Shown: positions 51,240 through 60,182 of the stretch, one piece after another
Layout of the letters: each line of letters opens with the position of its first letter
How positions within the stretch are numbered: the first letter of the stretch is position 1
From: a virus
IMG/VR virus record: IMGVR_UViG_3300000956_000002
Location: 16,253-80,252 of that record
Strand: one strand, 5' to 3'
DNA: 64,000 bases
The notes under the pieces: model-generated
Told to the model about the DNA's origin: nothing
Databases searched by the model: none
Seen by the model: only the letters and a program-made list of their open reading frames with translations
Translations under genes and position numbers: made by a program

Positions 51240-51445
51240 CCGATGCAGAACGAAACGAATTGGTGGAGAAGTTATCGGACCTTTGTGCTAAGAATTTTCC
51301 TGATGAAGGCAAACCGATAGATTTCAAGGAGGTGTCATCCGATTGGGTCCAGTCCATCGAATCCCTCGGCTATGAGATCGTGAAGAAAATAAAACCCGGC
51401 GATACGGTGACGCTATCGACTGGCGACGATTTGATTGTTCGTTAA
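51236..51445 (+). CDS. Small acidic protein (69 aa)
   Basis: Last gene of the rightward mini-operon, joined by ATGA. Helical, ends in a beta-like KPGDTVTLSTGDDLIVR. Converges on the leftward operon with a four-base overlap. Confidence 0.55.
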   Translation: MTDAERNELVEKLSDLCAKNFPDEGKPIDFKEVSSDWVQSIESLGYEIVKKIKPGDTVTLSTGDDLIVR

Positions 51446-51630
51446 CTCGCCCGGCTCGAAGTCTTTTTGAAGAACTCGTCGCACTCGCGCTGGTATTGAT
51501 CCAGCGCTTCCTTGTCCTCTGGATGGCGATCGTAAAGACACTTCGGCAGTTTCGGCCACGGCGGAATGGGTCGCTGGCCTGTGCCGCCGGATGGAATTCT
51601 CGCGAGCTTTTCTGCTTTTGTGAGCGCCAT
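51442..51630 (-). CDS. 62-residue Pro/Lys-rich protein
   Basis: Starts MALTKAEKLARIPSGGTGQR, with PPWPKLPKCLYDRHPEDKE in the middle. Last gene of the leftward tail operon; its ATG is one base into the previous stop (TAATG). Function unknown. Confidence 0.55.
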   Translation of the reverse strand: MALTKAEKLARIPSGGTGQRPIPPWPKLPKCLYDRHPEDKEALDQYQRECDEFFKKTSSRAS

Positions 51631-51788
51631 TATTTATAAGCCTTGTCGGACGTTGAGATCCGTTTCACACCGATCATCTTGAAGATGTCGGCGCCGATGA
51701 TCCAGATGAGGTTGTAGAGCGCCGTCTTGGTGCCGTGCTCTTTTTGTTCTTTCTCGAACCATTTTACTGTTTGATTTGTCAGTTTCAT
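51630..51788 (-). CDS. 52-residue protein, unknown
   Basis: Read from the bases: ATG 51788 overlaps the upstream stop as ATGA and the TAA at 51630-51632 shares a base with the next ATG. Starts MKLTNQTVKWFEKEQKEHG and contains YNLIWIIGADIFKMIGV, possibly membrane-associated. Packing makes it likely real. Confidence 0.6.
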   Translation of the reverse strand: MKLTNQTVKWFEKEQKEHGTKTALYNLIWIIGADIFKMIGVKRISTSDKAYK

Positions 51789-51955
51789 AAATCTCTAATT
51801 CGGCGTGATCGTTCGCGCCCTTCGTCGGTATGCTTCCACGCCACTTCAAGTTCACGGCGAAGATCCTCAACCATTTTGCGCTCCTGCTGTAACTGGCGAT
51901 CAAGATGCGGACGGTCAGATGATTCTTCGTCGAATGTTAGTGGCTCGGGTTTCAT
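51785..51955 (-). CDS. 56-residue charged helical protein
   Basis: Read from the bases: ATG 51955 overlaps the preceding stop as ATGA, and its own stop overlaps ATG 51788. A long Glu/Arg helix (QLQQERKMVEDLRRELEVAW) dominates. Function unknown. Confidence 0.6.
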   Translation of the reverse strand: MKPEPLTFDEESSDRPHLDRQLQQERKMVEDLRRELEVAWKHTDEGRERSRRIRDL

Positions 51956-52389
51956 CGTCTCTGCCTCATCTCGGCGTAGCTCAGGTTGGTTCCACCTGGT
52001 AGCGGCATTCCAGCCATACCTGGAGGCGCTGGCGGTAACGTCGGAAAACGTTCGGCCTTCAAAACGACTGGCGTGGGAATTGGCCGGCGAATCACAAACT
52101 TGACCTGCGCCACTTCACTCGTTGACCCTGCGCACAGCGTTCGAATCCTGAAGATATTCGTGCCGGTCGGAATCATCGAAAGGTCGTTGAGATAGAGCGC
52201 GGCGTTCGTCGTGCTGAAAAATCCACTCTGACGTTCTTTGTCTGAATTCTTGGTTCGGACTTCGATCAACGCGGTGTCGTGTTCGTGGCACTTGTGAATC
52301 TCGATGCCTTCGCGGTCGGTCACGATTCCGATGTCCTCGATTTCGGCGGCGATCAAAGCCAACGGGAATAGAATGAGAAAGCGCTTCAT
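51952..52389 (-). CDS. Exported small beta-rich protein
   Basis: 145 residues. Short signal-like N-terminus MKRFLILFPLALIAAE, then an Ig/Fn3-like strand pattern (NSDKERQSGFFSTTNAALYL) and a Pro-rich tail. Could be a surface or virion accessory factor. Joined to both neighbours by ATGA overlaps. Confidence 0.55.
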   Translation of the reverse strand: MKRFLILFPLALIAAEIEDIGIVTDREGIEIHKCHEHDTALIEVRTKNSDKERQSGFFSTTNAALYLNDLSMIPTGTNIFRIRTLCAGSTSEVAQVKFVIRRPIPTPVVLKAERFPTLPPAPPGMAGMPLPGGTNLSYAEMRQRR

Positions 52390-52568
52390 GTTTCAGGTGG
52401 ATCGTTCGGGCAATCCTGATGGAGTTTAATGACCGCTCCTTTACAGACTTCCAGCGCACCGACGAGTTCGTAAACAGTCAATTCGCTCTCCTGAGAGTAG
52501 CGATAGATCACGGCCATCAATTCGTTTTTGAACTTCGTTGCAGTGCTGTCGTTGGGATTGAGATTCAT
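52386..52568 (-). CDS. 60-residue protein, unknown
   Basis: Helical, with NELMAVIYRYSQESELTVYE and a later DCPNDPP end. ATGA overlap with the next gene. Common-looking short phage protein without known role. Confidence 0.5.
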   Translation of the reverse strand: MNLNPNDSTATKFKNELMAVIYRYSQESELTVYELVGALEVCKGAVIKLHQDCPNDPPET

Positions 52569-52627
52569 GGATTCGCTTTGCGCCTCATCCGGTTCCTTTT
52601 GGGTCCCAGCCTTGCGCGCGTTGCTGA

Positions 52628-52900
52628 TTATGTTTGCGTCGGTTTTTGGATTGGCGTCAGTTCTTCGTCAGTGAACTTCCAGTAGTTACCGTGCGCTTGT
52701 GGCAACTGCGCCTTGTGCGAGCAAGACGTGTGGCGTTTGATTTGGCGACCGTAGCAATCGGTCTCCTTTTCATCGTCACTAACAATGACCACGTTGATGC
52801 AGGTTGGCCCCCACACCGCCGTAACCAATGCGTTCGACGGAACGCCAACCGGATTCACGTAGTGAACCAACTCTCCGACTTTCACTGTTTTCTGATCCAT
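52628..52900 (-). CDS. 90-residue beta-barrel-like protein
   Basis: Starts KVGELVHYVNPVGVPSNALV, a small SH3-like strand pattern, ending with a Trp- and Pro-containing tail. Similar short proteins are frequent in phages. 50 bases past the nozzle gene; same operon. Confidence 0.55.
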   Translation of the reverse strand: MDQKTVKVGELVHYVNPVGVPSNALVTAVWGPTCINVVIVSDDEKETDCYGRQIKRHTSCSHKAQLPQAHGNYWKFTDEELTPIQKPTQT

Positions 52901-52949
52901 GTTTCTCTTTCTTTCCCGGTCGGTTCATCCGACTGGAAAGCCGTTAAAA

Positions 52950-54920
52950 TCAATAGCGTCTCGTTACCGCCGTCATATCCATCACAAACTTCGAGAAGCA
53001 TGCCGCGGCGCCAACATTTTCCGGCGTGCTTTCGTCATTCCCGATGGTCAATTCGTAAAACAGGTTCCGACCTTGCGCGAAGATCGGCCATTCGAACGGT
53101 TCATCAGGCCGCGTGTTGGCCGCCGCATGCGCCGCTTGGCTGGCGCTCGGGCATTCGAGTGGAATCTTCCCTTGGTCAAACCACACGATGCCGCAATCCT
53201 GATTTGGATCGACCGGCTGTTCGGCGACTCCGATGCGCAACTGCATGTAGCCCGGCGTGACACTCTCGACCGGCGTGGCATCGACCTGAAATCGTTCGAG
53301 ACGTTTCTCGTCATCAACATCGCGGAAGGCCATGGGGCCACTGCGTAGGACCGTGAGGTAGCCTTCCGTCGCGTATGTTCCGCAGACGCCGAACGTCAGT
53401 GCCTTCTCGCGGTAATAGACATCAGCCGATTGTTTGAGCGCGTAGTCCTCAGCCGACGCCATGACGAACAGCCGATTGGAATTGCACTGATCACGCTGGC
53501 TTTCTTCAACACAAAGATCGGCCAGGCTGATTCCTGCCAGTCGAGAACAGAGAGAATTTTCACTTGGCTCCTCGGCATTGAAGTCCTCCATCACGATGTC
53601 ATCTTCGAGTTCGATGGTTTCCGTCGTGTAGAAGGCGTCAGGTTGAGTTTCGCAATCGACATCCAAATCCGGTTCCTCGCAGTAACCGCCTTCGTGCGCG
53701 AACTGGTCAGGAAAGAATTCGTCCAGTTGTTCGGGCGTGCATACGCAAACCTGCTGGAGCCAATCGCGCAGCACTGTGACGTTCGTTCGCGGCTGGAATT
53801 GAGCAAAGGCCGTGAACCCGTGATCGACGATGGACGCGAAGGAAAACTTGGTTGAGAACCGGATCGACCGTTCGTAGGCGCCGGCGGCATTCTTGTTCGG
53901 CCACGAGATCCAGCCGAACTCTTCCCCGGAATCAAACCCAGCGACCGGTCCAGCGCAATTCTCGGGGTCCAACTCGTCGAACATCGTGATGCTCGCCTTG
54001 TCGATCCAATCGACAATCTTCGGCTCGGGCGTAAACAGTGAGTATTCGAGAACCGCCGTTTGCGAGCAGAAGAAATGGCTCTCGCCGATCGATACCAGCG
54101 TTCGAGGGTAGGCCATGACTCGATTCTGTGTCGGCGCAGCGTATCGTTTACTGATCGAGAACGGGTCCTCTTCGTCGCCGGTGTAGCGGATTTGCCAAAT
54201 GCTGCGCGTGGTGTAAACGATTAGCACGTCGGCCAATTCTTCAGCGGCCAGAATAGATTCGCCGGCGCCCAGGTTCTTTCGATTAGCCAGCGATTCTTCG
54301 CTCGGGTTCACCGATAACGCGTTCTCGAAATCACTCCACATGATGCCGTCGCTAACACTGAATCCGTTCTCAACGAAGTTCATGTAGAACACGAAGCCGC
54401 GGAAATGTTTGACGACTCCAACCTTTGAAATCCCCAGCGTCACAAGGTCTGGAACGGATTGCAACTCGGGTTCGCTGTCGAAAATCCAATATTGCACTTC
54501 GTCGTGGTCGTTAGTGAAAACCACCGTGTCGCGCGTTTGTGCCGCTTGTTTGAATCCACCGTAGCCACTGTCTCCAACGCTCGACAGCACACGCCAATTG
54601 CCAGTGCCGACGTTCAGTTGATACAGGGCGTCCTCGGTGCCGGCGAACAGCATCGACGTGCGCAGTGTGGATTCGCCTTCGAATAAAAACGTGATCGGCT
54701 TGCGGGCGGCGTTTTCGGTCAGCGAAAGGAGATGGTCGTGAAGATCGTGGTTGTTTGTCGTTTCGAGGAGACGCGTCCAGCCGCCCATTCTGCAAGGCTT
54801 GCCCTTGTTTTTGATCGTCCAGTTCAGCCTGTAACGTGCCCCGCCTTGCGGCACGTCCTCTGGCTCAGAACGCAAGTCAAGCGCTTGATCGATCGGCTTG
54901 ATGACGTATGACTTTGCCAT
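52950..54920 (-). CDS. Tail nozzle/tubular protein B-like
   Basis: 656 residues from ATG 54920. Long beta-stranded sequence with repeated propeller-like phrases (AGTEDALYQLNVGTGNWRVL, VVFTNDHDEVQYWIFDSEPE, IWQIRYTGDEEDPFSISKRY). T7 gp12-type nozzles show such a beta-propeller and similar phrases. A Cys/Asp/Glu-rich segment (~430-490) appears to be an insertion. It would close the podovirus tail and meet spikes. Confidence 0.65.
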   Translation of the reverse strand: MAKSYVIKPIDQALDLRSEPEDVPQGGARYRLNWTIKNKGKPCRMGGWTRLLETTNNHDLHDHLLSLTENAARKPITFLFEGESTLRTSMLFAGTEDALYQLNVGTGNWRVLSSVGDSGYGGFKQAAQTRDTVVFTNDHDEVQYWIFDSEPELQSVPDLVTLGISKVGVVKHFRGFVFYMNFVENGFSVSDGIMWSDFENALSVNPSEESLANRKNLGAGESILAAEELADVLIVYTTRSIWQIRYTGDEEDPFSISKRYAAPTQNRVMAYPRTLVSIGESHFFCSQTAVLEYSLFTPEPKIVDWIDKASITMFDELDPENCAGPVAGFDSGEEFGWISWPNKNAAGAYERSIRFSTKFSFASIVDHGFTAFAQFQPRTNVTVLRDWLQQVCVCTPEQLDEFFPDQFAHEGGYCEEPDLDVDCETQPDAFYTTETIELEDDIVMEDFNAEEPSENSLCSRLAGISLADLCVEESQRDQCNSNRLFVMASAEDYALKQSADVYYREKALTFGVCGTYATEGYLTVLRSGPMAFRDVDDEKRLERFQVDATPVESVTPGYMQLRIGVAEQPVDPNQDCGIVWFDQGKIPLECPSASQAAHAAANTRPDEPFEWPIFAQGRNLFYELTIGNDESTPENVGAAACFSKFVMDMTAVTRRY

Positions 54921-54921
54921 G

Positions 54922-56454
54922 TTACGTTCCAAACGTGAGATACGCGGCGCCCGCCAAACCCTTGCCGCCAATCGCGATCGTCGGGTTATAGGAAATCGCC
55001 TTCGCGCCAGAGCCAACAAATCCATCGCCGTTGTAACTGCCTTCCGGGTCAGCCTGGGGAAGTCGTCGGCCGCCAAACGCGTATCCAGATTGACCGCCGT
55101 TCGCGCCAGATGCCGCCTGCCCATCAGTGCCGTCGTAAACAACTGGCGATCCGAAATAACCGACGGCGTTTCCACCGCTGCCACCAGCGCCGCCGCCGCT
55201 CGGGCTGTATGATCCGCCGCCGCCAGAATCTGCCGTGGCCTGTAGAACGGCGTTCACATAGAGATTGATTGGCTCGCAATCGCTGCCAGGGGATTCTTGC
55301 GCAGCATTTCCGGAGTCGGCTTGAGAAAGCGTATCGATTGTGATCGCGTCGCCTTCAGCAACGGTGAGCGCGATTCTAACGGTTCCACCGCCACCGCCGC
55401 CACCGCCACCATAGACAGAACCGCCACCAGCCCCGCCGCCGCCGCCGCCACGAATCACCGCCCACATCTTTGTTATGCCGGCAGGCACGACGTAAGAGTC
55501 GGCAGAGAAGTCGAGAATTTCGGTGGTTTGGTTGTAAATCGATGGCGGCAATACCCGGCCCAACGACGAATTACTCTCGTCACTTTCTGCCGGCGGAGAA
55601 TCACCTTTCGCTACGACCCAATAATAATAATCCTGAGCATTGCTTGGCGGCGTGTCGTAAAGCGTGATCCTTTCGCCGTTGTCCCAACACTCTGGATTGC
55701 CGGTGTCGTGACTAAGGCTGATTTCTTCTGGCACAACGTTTGAATAAATCTTGGTCGCGCTGGCGAACACGTTTGTCGTGCCGCGGTAGATGTCAAATTT
55801 CGTGGCCCCTGACGGCGGAGTCCAATCCAAGGCGATCGCCGAAGTGATTCCACCGAAGCCGTATGTCGTTCGCAAATCCGAGATAGCGCCCAGTTCGCCG
55901 ATTGGGACAGTTGAATTTCCAGAATCGAATTGGCTAAACGCGCTGAAATTCACATTGTCGTCGCTATAAGCGCGAATCCAATAATTGTAAAAAACGCCAC
56001 CAGTCACATCGTAGTCGTCGTACGAAGTCGTCGGCGCTGTGACCGTTGCAATAAGCTCCGCGAGATTCGGGTTCGTGTTGGTGTTGAGAGAGCGGTAGAT
56101 TCGGTATGAGCCGAGCGTGACTTCTCCTGATGCAACCGACGCTGGCCACTGAATGTTCACGTGATCACTGTAAGCGCCGTCGGTCGCAACCGGTTTGCCA
56201 GGTGTTGAAAGATTCGGATTTGTTGTTCCGCCTCCATTACCGCCACCGCCGCCGACGCAGCCAATCGCAGCCAACGCTTCGCAAATATCATCTGCCAATT
56301 CATCCGACGGAAGCCCCGCCTCATTATATTTGTAAGAATGCTCCTGCGATTTGAGGCTGACTGACTGGAACAAATTGGACATGCGCTCGCACATCCCGCC
56401 AGTCAATGAGTTGATCATGGCTTTCCAAATGCTGGGCGGAACTGGAGATGGCAT
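54922..56454 (-). CDS. Glycine-rich tail adhesin with Fn3-like domains
   Basis: 510 residues. N-terminal ~75 residues helical (attachment), a Gly linker, two fibronectin-III-like domains (~85-200 and ~205-300), then ~310-510 extremely Gly-rich: blocks such as GGGGGGAGGGSVYGGGGGGG and SGGGGSYSPSGGGAGGSGG between short strands. This resembles polyglycine-helix receptor-binding tips known from T4-like gp38. Likely host-range determinant. Ends one base before the nozzle gene's ATG. Confidence 0.7.
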   Translation of the reverse strand: MPSPVPPSIWKAMINSLTGGMCERMSNLFQSVSLKSQEHSYKYNEAGLPSDELADDICEALAAIGCVGGGGGNGGGTTNPNLSTPGKPVATDGAYSDHVNIQWPASVASGEVTLGSYRIYRSLNTNTNPNLAELIATVTAPTTSYDDYDVTGGVFYNYWIRAYSDDNVNFSAFSQFDSGNSTVPIGELGAISDLRTTYGFGGITSAIALDWTPPSGATKFDIYRGTTNVFASATKIYSNVVPEEISLSHDTGNPECWDNGERITLYDTPPSNAQDYYYWVVAKGDSPPAESDESNSSLGRVLPPSIYNQTTEILDFSADSYVVPAGITKMWAVIRGGGGGGAGGGSVYGGGGGGGGGTVRIALTVAEGDAITIDTLSQADSGNAAQESPGSDCEPINLYVNAVLQATADSGGGGSYSPSGGGAGGSGGNAVGYFGSPVVYDGTDGQAASGANGGQSGYAFGGRRLPQADPEGSYNGDGFVGSGAKAISYNPTIAIGGKGLAGAAYLTFGT

Positions 56455-56463
56455 CGTTTGTCC

Positions 56464-56670
56464 TTATTCTGTTGGAATGTCCGGGCAGTTGAGCTTGGCG
56501 CACAAATCGATGGCGAACTGATCGCCGAGTGTCCCGTCCTCGTTCGTTTCGTAGCGCAAAATGAGGTAGTCGTAATAGAGTGATTTCAAATACTTTCGGA
56601 AGGCCACGCAAAACGTGTCGCTTGGGCTGATTACCAGCGCTGCATATTGCGACGGCGTGATCGGACACAT
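56464..56670 (-). CDS. 68-residue tail-operon leader protein
   Basis: Helical with Tyr/Leu (FRKYLKSLYYDYLILRYE) and a C-terminal CAKLNCPDIPTE. First gene of the leftward tail operon, behind operator-like copies. Role unknown. Confidence 0.55.
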   Translation of the reverse strand: MCPITPSQYAALVISPSDTFCVAFRKYLKSLYYDYLILRYETNEDGTLGDQFAIDLCAKLNCPDIPTE

Positions 56671-56681
56671 AACTGCCTTAT

Positions 56682-56722
56682 CCGTCAGATTTCCGTAAAA
56701 GACAAGTCGAAACGGATTACGG
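56682..56722. promoter_or_regulatory. Degenerate operator cluster before the tail operon
   Basis: CCGTCAGATTTCC (56682-56694), TTTCCGTAAAA and GGATTACGG (56714-56722). On the minus strand TTGTCT with a 17-base spacer to GATAAG makes a promoter-like pair. The copies are weaker than elsewhere. Confidence 0.4.
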
Positions 56723-56724
56723 AA

Positions 56725-57399
56725 TCAACCGAGAACCCTCACCGTCCGCGTCGGGCTGGACTTCCGATTTTCGTAAACACGCTTATTGCGCAGGAACTCG
56801 GCATCGAACTCGGCATCAGGCCGATTACGCTTCGGATGGTGCCAGAGATGGATCGCCGCGGCGCTGCTGTTCACAATTTTGTAGCCGTGCGGTTCGAGCA
56901 CATTGAAAACGAAGTCGTAATCTTCCCATCCATAACCGACGAATCCCTCGCAGGATTGACACCAGTCCTGCATGAATACCTTTCGGCTGAACACCCAAAA
57001 CGATCCCCATGATACGCGCTCAGGATCGTTCAGCGCTTCGTCGGTGATAACCTCGCCCTGCTTCTGGAAAAAAATTCGCAGGCGTTCGAAATCCTCTATA
57101 GGTGCGCCCGGCTTGAATCCCAGGAACACCGTGTCCGAATCGAGCATCACCAGGTAATCACAGTCAGACTTTCGGGCGGCTGCAATGCAATGGTTGCGCG
57201 CACGCGAATACGCGTAACCGCCGGCGCCAGTCAATGCCGGGTCCACGATAGTCGGAATCCCAAGCCCCATAATTTCGCGGTCGGTGACGATCAGGCGTTC
57301 ATGGATTGGATCAATGGGAAATCGCTTCTGCATTTCGAGCGATGCGTTGAGGCAAGGCCGGCAGGATTCGGATGTAATAAATGCGAGGAGAGCTTTCAT
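56725..57399 (-). CDS. GT-A glycosyltransferase (GalNAc-transferase-like)
   Basis: 224 residues from ATG 57399 (ATGA overlap). MKALLAFITSESCRPCLNAS, ARNHCIAAARKSDCDYLVML, DSDTVF (DxD), then WGSFWVFSRKVF and GYGWEDYDFVFNVLEPHGYK, the ED-containing box of glyco_transf_7C-type enzymes. Paired with the GT4-like gene upstream. May modify virion adhesins encoded nearby or host glycans. Confidence 0.78.
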   Translation of the reverse strand: MKALLAFITSESCRPCLNASLEMQKRFPIDPIHERLIVTDREIMGLGIPTIVDPALTGAGGYAYSRARNHCIAAARKSDCDYLVMLDSDTVFLGFKPGAPIEDFERLRIFFQKQGEVITDEALNDPERVSWGSFWVFSRKVFMQDWCQSCEGFVGYGWEDYDFVFNVLEPHGYKIVNSSAAAIHLWHHPKRNRPDAEFDAEFLRNKRVYENRKSSPTRTVRVLG

Positions 57400-58445
57400 G
57401 TTTTCCAAACTCCAAGTTGTTCGAGCAGGGCGTGAAATTTATCCACAGTGGCGTCCCAGGTGAGATGCTTAACTGACGCCGGGCCAGCGTTTGATTTCAC
57501 GACAGCCAACGTGCGATCATTGTGAATGGCGCGCATTATCTCGACGGCATGCTCTTCATCTGGCTCGCACCACGTCCCGGCGTATGGCGTGTTTCCAGCG
57601 CCGATGTCGTCCGCTGGAACCTCTTTGAAATTCACCTGGAACGAATTCTTCTCCGTTATGTAATCGGCTTGTCCGGAATATTTGCAGCCGATCATCGGGC
57701 GACCGCAGGCAATTGCGTTCAGGCCCCAAAGTCCGAAGCCTTCACCGCGGGCGAGCGTGACGTAAGCCGTCAATCCTCGCAGCCATTCACCTAATTGATA
57801 TGGCTCCATGATGTCGCGAAAAACCTTCACGCGATCATCTGTCACTGGATCAATCTTGTCGTTCGGATGGATTTTGACATGCAGGCGAACGTCAGGTTCA
57901 GACGGAAACGTTCTCAGGAATAAATTGATCGCAGATTGAATGCCTTTCCGTTTTGCACAGTGTGCCGGCCGTCCCGCGACGCCGAAGATCGTGGGTCCAC
58001 CGGTCGATAACGGCGACTGGTAGTAAACGGTTGGATCATAGCCAAGTGAAATTACACTCACCGGCGCATTGACTCCGGATTCCTTGAAGGATTCAGCGCA
58101 CCAAGAGCATGGCACAACGACATGCTCACAACGACTCAACAGCGACACGATTTGAGGCTGGAGTCGTGACGACTCCCACATTGTGAACCAGAGAGTTTTT
58201 TTGCGCGGCGTTGGAGCTTCTGGCGGTGGACAGAATAAAACCTCCCACTCCTCAGGCTGAGGAACGATGACGACCTGCCCCTTCATTTTGACCGGGGCCT
58301 GCACGACTGGTCCAATCTGTCGGAGCGAGATAAAAACCCCGCGCTCTTGAAGTCCTTCGAAGATTTTCTGAAATGCCAAGCCGTATCCGTCTTGGACGTA
58401 CAAACGCGCTCGCATTGTTAGGCGCCGAATGGGGTTTTGTGTCAT
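57396..58445 (-). CDS. GT4-like glycosyltransferase
   Basis: 349 residues from ATG 58445, seven bases after the VWA gene's stop; an internal ATG at 58415 is an alternative. GT-B fold features: LWFTMWESSRLQPQIVSLL, VVVPCSWCAESFKESGV, GVAGRPAHCAKRKGI, VRLHVKIHPND and ARGEGFGLWGLNAIACGRPM (the E(x7)E-type donor site). Transfers sugar from a nucleotide donor. Confidence 0.85.
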   Translation of the reverse strand: MTQNPIRRLTMRARLYVQDGYGLAFQKIFEGLQERGVFISLRQIGPVVQAPVKMKGQVVIVPQPEEWEVLFCPPPEAPTPRKKTLWFTMWESSRLQPQIVSLLSRCEHVVVPCSWCAESFKESGVNAPVSVISLGYDPTVYYQSPLSTGGPTIFGVAGRPAHCAKRKGIQSAINLFLRTFPSEPDVRLHVKIHPNDKIDPVTDDRVKVFRDIMEPYQLGEWLRGLTAYVTLARGEGFGLWGLNAIACGRPMIGCKYSGQADYITEKNSFQVNFKEVPADDIGAGNTPYAGTWCEPDEEHAVEIMRAIHNDRTLAVVKSNAGPASVKHLTWDATVDKFHALLEQLGVWKT

Positions 58446-58452
58446 GGGGATT

Positions 58453-60120
58453 TTACTCTTCTAAGAAAGGTGGCGGCGATGGATCAGCAGACTGCGGCCC
58501 AATCGGAACATCCAAGCATCCATACGCGTACCCGCCAGTGCTCGGGTCGATCGTGGTCAAATTTTCAGAATCGAAGTCTTCTTCAAAAATCACTTCGTCG
58601 TCGGTTTCGTTTCGGCAAACGATGTCGTCAATCAGCGTCCCGATGTTGAACTGCGTCCGAATCGCAATCTGCTCGATGATGATCGGACCTTCGAAGTCGC
58701 CATCCTGAGTCCATTCGAACGAGGTTTCTTCAAAGTCCTGACTGCCGAATATCGGGTCCGGCTCGAACACGTTATCGCCGCAGGTGATGCGTATTTGATA
58801 GCTGGGCGTTGTCGGAGGGTTGATCGGATTTAAATTCGTGCTGCCGGCTTGCAGGAGCGTGATGCTGTAATCCTTTCCGTTTTCCCACTGGAAATCTTCT
58901 TTGGTCGTGAGTCGTCCAAAGCCGAGATCGAGGCCAGTTTGTCCATGACCGCTTGGGCCGGTACCCTGAAGATCGACGTAGCCGCCATGTTCTGGACGAA
59001 CGTCGAAAAGCCCAAATCCGACGTAATCCGGGAATGACGCTGGCCGTCCGCTGTCGTCCAACGGATTCCGCGGATCATCGGGAAAGATTTCCTCAATCTC
59101 CTCGCCTTCGGAATCGCGAATGACTCTCGACGCGTTGAATTGATTCCAACCCGTGTAATTCAGTTGAGCCATTGGCGCCGTGCCTGGCTCCGGTGAACAG
59201 CCGCCAGAGCATAGGAAAGATTTCAATCCGCTCAACCAGCCGAGGATGTCGCCTTGAACGTCCTCATAGGCGCTGAGAAGAAAACCGCTCGACGCGATGG
59301 CGAACAAATCGCTGAACCAATTTGATTCCGGCGACGTGCGATTCCATGCGCGTGTGGCGACAACGCAGATGAATCCACCACTTTCCCGAAACGCCTGGGC
59401 GATTGGCTTCGGATCATCGCCAATCCATTGACCGTCGGTGAACAGAACAATGACGCGAACGCCGTCCTGGCCTTCGAATCCTTCGATCGCCTCACTTAGC
59501 GCATCGGCGAGATTCGTTCCACCCGTGCTGATAGAGATCGTGCTAATGGCCGATTGGAGTTCTTCGGCATCCTGAGACCATGTTTGGACCTGTTCGTAAT
59601 CATCGTTGAAAACGGAGACCGCAGCTTGGTCCTTCGAAAAATTAACAGTATCGCAAAAGTCGCGAGCGATGGATTTACTGAATTGCAGTTTGGTTCCGTA
59701 GGCGCCGGAAAACGATTGGCCCATCGACTTCGAGTTATCGATCAGGATTCGGAAAAACTGGTTGGTTTCCTCGCAGTTGGCGACGACATCCAATTGCGCT
59801 TGAGCGGTGAGATTCTGCCAAGCGACGGCGATATTGGTTTGGCCGGCAGAAGCGCCAGTGGCCAGACCGTCGTCGTTTACCTGGGCGACACCGCTGTTCG
59901 AACTTTCCCACGATAAGCCTTGTTCGAGCACGGTTTCAACACCATTGGCGCGCAGGACAACGGTGTATTGGAGGGTGCCGCCGACTTGAATAAGCCCTTG
60001 TTCTGGAGTCAGGATGAGAAGCGTGTAATTCCGGCATTCGTCTGGGTGCGCCGCGCGATACGCTGGGTCTGCGCAATTGGAATCAATTGGGGGCGTGTCA
60101 TCAGAACAACCGGCGCTCAT
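58453..60120 (-). CDS. Von Willebrand factor A protein with Ig-like (BIG2) domain
   Basis: 555 residues. A Cys-rich N-terminus, then a BIG2-type domain (~40-110, VGGTLQYTVVLRANG...SGVAQVNDDGLATG), then a VWA domain from ~120 with FRILIDNSKSMGQS (MIDAS DxSxS), SISTGGTNLADAL and VIVLFTDGQW. The C-terminal ~240 residues are beta-rich. VWA domains bind ligands through a metal ion; here it may be an adhesive tail or head fibre. First gene of the operon that also encodes two glycosyltransferases, which could modify it. Confidence 0.8.
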   Translation of the reverse strand: MSAGCSDDTPPIDSNCADPAYRAAHPDECRNYTLLILTPEQGLIQVGGTLQYTVVLRANGVETVLEQGLSWESSNSGVAQVNDDGLATGASAGQTNIAVAWQNLTAQAQLDVVANCEETNQFFRILIDNSKSMGQSFSGAYGTKLQFSKSIARDFCDTVNFSKDQAAVSVFNDDYEQVQTWSQDAEELQSAISTISISTGGTNLADALSEAIEGFEGQDGVRVIVLFTDGQWIGDDPKPIAQAFRESGGFICVVATRAWNRTSPESNWFSDLFAIASSGFLLSAYEDVQGDILGWLSGLKSFLCSGGCSPEPGTAPMAQLNYTGWNQFNASRVIRDSEGEEIEEIFPDDPRNPLDDSGRPASFPDYVGFGLFDVRPEHGGYVDLQGTGPSGHGQTGLDLGFGRLTTKEDFQWENGKDYSITLLQAGSTNLNPINPPTTPSYQIRITCGDNVFEPDPIFGSQDFEETSFEWTQDGDFEGPIIIEQIAIRTQFNIGTLIDDIVCRNETDDEVIFEEDFDSENLTTIDPSTGGYAYGCLDVPIGPQSADPSPPPFLEE

Positions 60121-60134
60121 GGCAGGTTGGTAGT

Positions 60135-60147
60135 CCGTAATTTACGG
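60135..60147. promoter_or_regulatory. Operator of the VWA-glycosyltransferase operon
   Basis: CCGTAATTTACGG, identical to the central copy at 30041, 14 bases before ATG 60120. On the minus strand TTGCTT directly precedes TTCCGTAAATTACGG, the same layout as at 11952. Confidence 0.6.
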
Positions 60148-60182
60148 AAAAGCAATTCGAAAGTGAACCTCGCCTTTAATTT

